10,623 nucleotides of DNA from Promethearchaeota archaeon (GTDB lineage: Archaea > Asgardarchaeota > Lokiarchaeia > Sigynarchaeales > SOKP01): the NCBI GenBank assembly GCA_016839655.1, contig JAEOTW010000114.1, positions 1 through 10,623 of the forward strand. Direction: 5' to 3'. The first letter of the stretch is position 1. Every line of letters begins with the position of its first letter. The translations under genes and the position numbers were made by a program. Shown piece after piece: positions 6,495 to 10,623 of this stretch. The notes under the pieces were generated by a model that searched no databases, was not told where the DNA came from, and worked only from the letters and a program-made list of their open reading frames with translations.

Positions 6495-7535
6495 TCAAAT
6501 GATGGTCTTTATTAACCAACGCATTGCTTCCATTACCTTTTCATCTTCTTTTAAAATATTTATTGGATAATACTTAACTTTCACTCCAATTTCTTCTAAT
6601 TCTTGTATTTCAAAAGTTTCGGAAACAAATTTAGGGTCTAATTCCTCTTTATCGAAAAACCTATTACCTATAATCAGTATTGGTGCCAAATCAGTTTCCA
6701 TTTCTAAACGTGTATTATCAACAATTTTAAAGACTTCTTTTGTTTGAATAGCTGAATTTTTATCTGATAGATTAAAAAGAAGAATAAAACCCTGAGAGAA
6801 ATTCACGCAATTCTGTAAATTTTCAAATTCTTTACACTCAAATGCGCTCATTTCTTCATCATATTTTAAAATTTCCAGATTTTCAATAACAACTTCAAAA
6901 ATCCTGCTTGGTAAATCATTCCTTTTAATATTTAAAAATTGTATTAATTCAATATTTTTTAGAAGTGTTGTCTTTCCGACCCTAGGAGCACCAATGATAA
7001 AAATTTTTTTTATCAGACGTTTATCCTTTATAGGAGTTTCTAACATATACTTTGGAGATAACCTTGTAAAATACTTGTTGAAAATCATTAAGAACTTATT
7101 TCTTAATTCCTCATTTGCGAGATCTAATACACATTCGTCTGTTTTTGAACTTTTTTTTGAGTGTAGAATTGATATTATCTCTTCTAACTTTTGTATTTCA
7201 ATAGCAAATTCTTCTAAAACAGGTGCTTTTGAGTCTAAATATTTAAATACATCTACTATTTCATCTTTAAAAATCGCAGTTTTAATCATATATGTAATCA
7301 TCATTAATTCCTTGCCACCACGAGCTAAATCTGAATCCATATAAAAGATATGATTGACTGTTTGAAACTTTCTATATGCAAAAATGAAGGTTCCTTCCTC
7401 ATCATTGAATTCAAGAATTCGATTTACATCGGGGGCATCAGATGATTCAGAGAGCGATTCATTACAATATAATGTATTCGGTCCGATGACTTGATCAAAA
7501 TAAGTAATACATAATATCTGGTTTTGAGTCATCAT
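6495..7535 (-). CDS. Longin/roadblock-like domain fused to small GTPase-like domain
   Basis: A 346-residue Asgard-type eukaryotic-signature protein. Residues 6-130 form a longin/roadblock-like domain, recognised by ILCITYFDQVIGPNTLYCNE (7-26), YMDSDLARGGKELMMITYMI (65-84) and an amphipathic helix LEEFAIEIQKLEEIISIL. Such domains in eukaryotes act as GTPase partners on membranes. A linker (130-170) leads to a Ras-like domain (175-346) with an intact P-loop, GAPRVGKTT (182-190). The later G motifs are degenerate. Where DxxG is expected one reads KYDEEMSAF (225-232), without the glycine or catalytic Gln. The N/TKxD position reads GNRFFDKE (290-297), with the Asp shifted by one. No SAK motif is evident near YYPINI (322-327). 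Nucleotide may be bound but hydrolysis or guanine specificity is doubtful. The two adjacent ATG codons (7535, 7532) make the start slightly ambiguous. There is no clear Shine-Dalgarno, so it is probably leaderless or short-leader. Confidence 0.95.
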   Translation of the reverse strand: MMTQNQILCITYFDQVIGPNTLYCNESLSESSDAPDVNRILEFNDEEGTFIFAYRKFQTVNHIFYMDSDLARGGKELMMITYMIKTAIFKDEIVDVFKYLDSKAPVLEEFAIEIQKLEEIISILHSKKSSKTDECVLDLANEELRNKFLMIFNKYFTRLSPKYMLETPIKDKRLIKKIFIIGAPRVGKTTLLKNIELIQFLNIKRNDLPSRIFEVVIENLEILKYDEEMSAFECKEFENLQNCVNFSQGFILLFNLSDKNSAIQTKEVFKIVDNTRLEMETDLAPILIIGNRFFDKEELDPKFVSETFEIQELEEIGVKVKYYPINILKEDEKVMEAMRWLIKTII

Positions 7536-7563
7536 TACAAAAATAAGACTTTCTCAAATTTAA

Positions 7564-7581
7564 AATTTATAATTATAAATT
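7564..7581 (-). promoter_or_regulatory. Palindromic TATA region of the longin-GTPase gene
   Basis: AATTTATAATTATAAATT is an 18-bp perfect palindrome centred 37 nt before the ATG at 7535. As a TATA box it would place initiation near 7545 and give a leader of about 10 nt. The symmetry may simply reflect AT composition, or it may provide a dimer-binding site over the promoter. Confidence 0.45.
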
Positions 7582-7603
7582 AGTAGAACTTCACAATATT
7601 CGG

Positions 7604-7617
7604 AAAAAAAAAAAAAA
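7604..7617 (-). terminator. 14-T terminator of the alpha/beta hydrolase gene
   Basis: A run of 14 A on the + strand is a 14-U tract in the - strand transcript. It starts 16 nt after the TAA stop at 7634-7636. This is the strongest archaeal-style terminator in the window, and it separates the hydrolase gene from the longin-GTPase gene. Confidence 0.7.
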
Positions 7618-7633
7618 GATGTAATTAATCTTA

Positions 7634-9322
7634 TTAATGTAGAAAACCAAGAATAAAGCTTAATCCACTTTGATATGGAGAAATAGTGCATATCATTAAT
7701 GTAAAGAATAAAGTATTAACAAGAGCCCCCGCAATTACGTTTCCAGTTTTCTGATATATTAACGTAGAAAGAAATCCATTCATTAAGAAAAGTGGTATAG
7801 CAAAAGGTACAAAATTGCCAAAGTAGAAAAAACTTCTCGTAATTAATCCAAGAATAAATAGATATGTAAACCAGTAAAGAAAGGGTAATCCAAAAATCAT
7901 AAAGGAGACTTTTATTAATGATTTTAAATCTGTGTCAAATTTGTTCTGAAGTACTCCATGGAAAAATAAACCATAAATCAGAAACATAATGAAATTTATT
8001 ACTATAAATAACGGTACCCAAGGTAGTTTAACTAATGATGGAAGCATTCCGAGATAATTCAATCCGCCTGATAGATATATTATAATCGTTAATATTATTG
8101 CTAGAACCGCTCCTAGTAAGAACTGTCTTAGTGTATCATTCCTGGAACTTTTAAATGGCTTTTTTATTATCTCCAATAACTTGATATTTTTCTTCTTCCC
8201 TATTCTCCAAAGTAAAATTAGTATCGTAAAAGCTTGACCAAACAATAATGCTGAAACAAATCCTGCAACTGCTAAATATAATATTAACAGAATGGGAATA
8301 AATATAATTATCCCGGGTATACCAAGCAACAATGAAGCTCCTAAAGTCTTACCACCTATAATAATTGCGCTATCATCTTCAGTTTCTAATTTGACAACCT
8401 CTTCCTCTCTGGGTTTTAAAATTATTTTTGAAAGTGGATCAACCAACAAAACGAAAAATCCAAATCCTCCAAACAATTGTAGAGAAAGGATAAACAATCT
8501 TGTATTTGTAACAAAATTCTCATCAACCGGTCTTACATCTGGAAATGAACTTGATAAGAAATCTCGAGCAGACCTAATGAAATCTGGATCCCAATTACCT
8601 AAAACATGATTAGTTAGGTCATCTAAATAAATCATAGAGGCATTTCCTTCTTGAAAACTGCCATATAATTGATTAACATCTAGATCCCCTACAGGAATTC
8701 CTGTATAATCAGATAATCCAACTTTTAAATCTTCAGGTGTGATTAATTCATCATATCTGCCTAGAATCATCAAAATGTTTAAGGGAGCAGTAGCATTTCC
8801 CTTTCTAAGATTTGTTGGTAACCAAGTTCCAGCACCTATAAAGCATTTGAAATCAGTTGATTGATTGACCAATTGCATACCTATTCCACCCATAGAATAC
8901 CCTAGATATCCAAGATTCGTAGTATCAATATCTGGTCTAGTTTGTAAATAGGATACAATAGCTTGTATATCATAGAGTAAGGATCCTGATCTATGATCTC
9001 CTGTGCTTAGTCCATGGCCTCTAAAGTCAAACGGAACAGCAACGAATCCTGCAGCAGCAAATTCTAAAGCATAGTCCTTTAGCATTTCCTTATTTGACAT
9101 CACACCATGCCCTAAGATTATAGCTTTTTTATTCATTCCACCTGCTTCAGGCTCAAATACATTAAAGGAAATAGTTTCTCCATCCGAAGTTTGAACAGTT
9201 TGGTTATATGTAGCTCTTACACCAATAGGCGTGATAAAGATCAAAACCGTACCCAATATAAATATTACTGAAAATACACAGAGTAAGATTATTTTTTTTC
9301 GGGTAAATTCAATTCTGTTCAT
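7634..9322 (-). CDS. Membrane-anchored alpha/beta hydrolase with C-terminal multi-pass domain
   Basis: A 562-residue two-part membrane protein (numbering from the ATG at 9322). One N-terminal helix (about 11-33) anchors a serine-hydrolase domain (about 45-260), probably outside the cell. It shows the oxyanion motif LGHG (70-73), FRGHG (100-104), nucleophile elbow GYSMGG (Ser 143), Asp 191 in GRYDEL and His 239 in TNHVLG: a complete triad. Residues 275-562 carry about eight membrane helices. FFHGVLQNKF (453-462) and TGNVIAGALVNTLFF (526-540) resemble the first and last motifs of CPBP/CAAX-type membrane proteases. The catalytic Glu-Glu, Arg and His are replaced, so that part looks inactive. The substrate is probably an ester or lipid but is unknown. 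The frame is open to a TTG at 9331, but AGG at 9332-9334 sits 9 nt before the ATG and supports the shorter form. It is flanked by its own promoter-like region and a strong T-tract. Confidence 0.93.
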   Translation of the reverse strand: MNRIEFTRKKIILLCVFSVIFILGTVLIFITPIGVRATYNQTVQTSDGETISFNVFEPEAGGMNKKAIILGHGVMSNKEMLKDYALEFAAAGFVAVPFDFRGHGLSTGDHRSGSLLYDIQAIVSYLQTRPDIDTTNLGYLGYSMGGIGMQLVNQSTDFKCFIGAGTWLPTNLRKGNATAPLNILMILGRYDELITPEDLKVGLSDYTGIPVGDLDVNQLYGSFQEGNASMIYLDDLTNHVLGNWDPDFIRSARDFLSSSFPDVRPVDENFVTNTRLFILSLQLFGGFGFFVLLVDPLSKIILKPREEEVVKLETEDDSAIIIGGKTLGASLLLGIPGIIIFIPILLILYLAVAGFVSALLFGQAFTILILLWRIGKKKNIKLLEIIKKPFKSSRNDTLRQFLLGAVLAIILTIIIYLSGGLNYLGMLPSLVKLPWVPLFIVINFIMFLIYGLFFHGVLQNKFDTDLKSLIKVSFMIFGLPFLYWFTYLFILGLITRSFFYFGNFVPFAIPLFLMNGFLSTLIYQKTGNVIAGALVNTLFFTLMICTISPYQSGLSFILGFLH

Positions 9323-9350
9323 ATTTGTCAACCTAGTATTGTTTTTGTGA

Positions 9351-9364
9351 AATATTATTAAAAA
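9351..9364 (-). promoter_or_regulatory. Possible TATA element of the alpha/beta hydrolase gene
   Basis: TTTTTAATAATATT on the - strand is centred about 35 nt before the ATG at 9322. Initiation about 26 nt downstream would leave a leader of under 10 nt. The rest of the gap from 9332 to 9466 is AT-rich and holds only this element and the upstream gene's terminator. Confidence 0.3.
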
Positions 9365-9417
9365 TTAAATTATTTTAGAGATTTATTAATGTTTATTTTT
9401 TTTAATAGGAATGATCT

Positions 9418-9425
9418 AAAAAAAA
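9418..9425 (-). terminator. T-tract terminator of the M42 peptidase gene
   Basis: Eight A on the + strand make a U8 tract in the - strand transcript, about 41 nt after the TAA stop at 9467-9469. There is no hairpin. It suggests that the peptidase gene ends its own transcript before the hydrolase gene. Confidence 0.45.
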
Positions 9426-9466
9426 TTGAAGATATAACAAAATTTCTATAAGTTCATCTGAATTAC

Positions 9467-10537
9467 TTAAATATTAGCGGGATTATGGATAAAAGCTTCT
9501 ATTAACTGGATCGTCTGTAATATATCATCAAGTTTTATTAAAGACGTCGGTGAATGAATATACCTGCAAGGAACAGACACAATCGAACTTGGTACACCAC
9601 TACGTGTTGTTTGAATCTTTGCTGCATCAGTACTTCCATATCGAGGCTTTTTAAATTGATATAGAATACCTTCTCGATCTGCGTTTTTAATCAATCTTTG
9701 ATTAACTTTAGGATTTGATATGACTGTTCTATCAGCAACTGTAATTGCAGGTCCTTTACCAATATACGCTGGAATTTTTTCTTTCTTTATACCAGGTACA
9801 TCAGCAGCAGTAGTATTTTCAATAGCAAGAGCCATTGTAGGTTCTAGTTTATATGCCCCTGCCATTGCTCCTTGTCCCCCAACCTCTTCTTGAACAGCAA
9901 AATTAAAGAGTACTGTATCAAAATGTTCTTTTTCCTTTAAAAGCATTAAAATATGAAGTAGAACATTACAAGCCGTACGATCATCAAATGCTTTACCACG
10001 AACCATCCCATTTGGAAATTCCATAAAAGGGCTAACTAATGTACCTACAGTTCCAATATTAATATTATTTCCAATTACCTCATCATAAGAAGAGAAGCCA
10101 ATATCAATATACATTTTATCAATATCAACTACTTTTTTTCGCTCTTCAATAGTTGTAAGATGAGGTGGTTTTGAGCCAATTATTCCATTAAATATTTTAC
10201 CATTCCCAGATTTTAAAATTACTGATTGCCCCAGTAAAATTCTATTATCCCAGCCACCAATGTTTACAAACCGTAAAAATCCTTTGTCATCAACATGAGA
10301 AATCATAAATCCAATCTCATCTATATGAGCATCTAATAAAATCCTATTTTGTCCAGTTTTTCCTTCTTTTAAAGCCAAAACATTTCCCAGTGGATCTATC
10401 CAGACCTTATCAGCTAAACCATTTTTTTCAATTTCTCCAAGAATAAAATTACTAACTTCCTCTTCATGCCCAGACACTCCAAGTAATGATGATAATTTTT
10501 GTTGTAATTCTTTAATACTTTCGATATCCAAATTCAT
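9467..10537 (-). CDS. M42 family metallo-aminopeptidase (TET-like)
   Basis: A 356-residue cytosolic peptidase of family M42 (numbering from the ATG at 10537), the family of TET aminopeptidases, which form dodecameric shells and trim peptides released by the proteasome. The di-metal site is complete: His 71 in LLDAHIDEIG, bridging Asp 185 in AFDDRTACN, the Glu pair 217-218 in AVQEEVGGQGA, Glu 240 in AIENTTAADVPG (Asp in many TETs, Glu in other M42 members), and His 328 in YIHSPTSLIKLDD. GSTDAAK (301-307) is also typical. Length fits the family and no signal peptide is seen. The frame is open to a GTG at 10546. The ATG is preferred because GTGAG lies a few bases before it, while the GTG has no Shine-Dalgarno. 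The specific residue preference (acidic, basic or neutral) cannot be read. An inverted repeat lies 25-50 nt upstream. Confidence 0.96.
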   Translation of the reverse strand: MNLDIESIKELQQKLSSLLGVSGHEEEVSNFILGEIEKNGLADKVWIDPLGNVLALKEGKTGQNRILLDAHIDEIGFMISHVDDKGFLRFVNIGGWDNRILLGQSVILKSGNGKIFNGIIGSKPPHLTTIEERKKVVDIDKMYIDIGFSSYDEVIGNNINIGTVGTLVSPFMEFPNGMVRGKAFDDRTACNVLLHILMLLKEKEHFDTVLFNFAVQEEVGGQGAMAGAYKLEPTMALAIENTTAADVPGIKKEKIPAYIGKGPAITVADRTVISNPKVNQRLIKNADREGILYQFKKPRYGSTDAAKIQTTRSGVPSSIVSVPCRYIHSPTSLIKLDDILQTIQLIEAFIHNPANI

Positions 10538-10561
10538 TCTACTCACGAGTAAAATTCTATA

Positions 10562-10587
10562 AATTATTAATTATGCAATTAATAATT
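10562..10587. repeat. Inverted repeat upstream of the M42 peptidase (possible operator)
   Basis: Perfect 11-bp arms AATTATTAATT (10562-10572) and AATTAATAATT (10577-10587) flank the 4-nt spacer ATGC. The centre is about 38 nt before the ATG at 10537, over the likely TATA/BRE position. This would suit a dimeric regulator of the peptidase gene. The arms contain only A and T, so chance is a real alternative. Confidence 0.45.
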
Positions 10588-10623
10588 CACATAAATAGTT
10601 TAAGGAAATTAAAAGAAATTGAG

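Noticed and set aside
6994..7344. 116-codon + strand open frame within the longin-GTPase gene
   Set aside because: It is antisense to a gene with clear domain motifs, and its translation shows no motif.
8292..8609. 105-codon + strand open frame within the alpha/beta hydrolase gene
   Set aside because: It overlaps a region coding for membrane helices on the opposite strand. The Pro/Asn/Ser-rich product is typical of antisense shadows.
1..10623. Defence island, CRISPR array, transposon or prophage
   Set aside because: No regularly spaced repeats, transposase, integrase, nuclease or toxin motifs were seen. The genes look like ordinary chromosomal content.

Overview
This is an AT-rich archaeal window with eight protein-coding genes and no rRNA, tRNA, CRISPR array or recognisable mobile element. 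Three things point to an Asgard archaeon (Promethearchaeota), most likely a Lokiarchaeia-like lineage. A protein at 6495-7535 joins an N-terminal longin/roadblock-like domain (residues around FDQVIGPNTLYCNE and DLARGGKELMMITYM) to a P-loop GTPase-like domain. Two large proteins combine winged-helix, coiled-coil and TrmB-like modules. The window also carries a geranylgeranyl-reductase-type flavoprotein, an enzyme of archaeal isoprenoid lipids, and an M42 peptidase. The taxonomic call is inferred from gene content; no marker gene is present.

Layout: the left half (75-5969) is on the + strand and the right half (6003-10537) on the - strand, converging at about 5970-6003. Genes 1 and 2 (75-1328 and 1362-3563) are 33 nt apart, share the same Shine-Dalgarno sequence AAGAGGA and end at a T-tract, so they look like a two-gene operon. 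Gene 1 pairs an alpha/beta N-terminal domain, possibly longin-like, with two predicted winged helices. Gene 2 has a Cys/His-containing N-terminus, a winged helix, about 270 residues of coiled coil, a TrmB/PLD-like sensor-type domain, a Pro/Glu linker and a helical tail. I do not recognise this pair as a described system, and it is the best candidate for something new. A metallo-beta-lactamase-fold hydrolase (3655-4677) and the FAD reductase (4764-5969) follow. Both lack a Shine-Dalgarno sequence and are probably leaderless.

The - strand carries a small three-TM protein (6003-6353), the longin-GTPase fusion (6495-7535), an alpha/beta hydrolase fused to a multi-pass membrane domain resembling a CPBP/CAAX-protease fold without its catalytic residues (7634-9322), and an M42 aminopeptidase (9467-10537). 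Gaps of about 100-150 nt, with T-tracts after two of these genes, suggest separate transcription units.

Three of the eight start codons appear to lie three codons inside the longest open frame: ATG with a better-placed Shine-Dalgarno rather than an upstream TTG or GTG. Inverted repeats lie just upstream of genes 1, 6 and 8. They may be operators or simply AT-rich promoter DNA.
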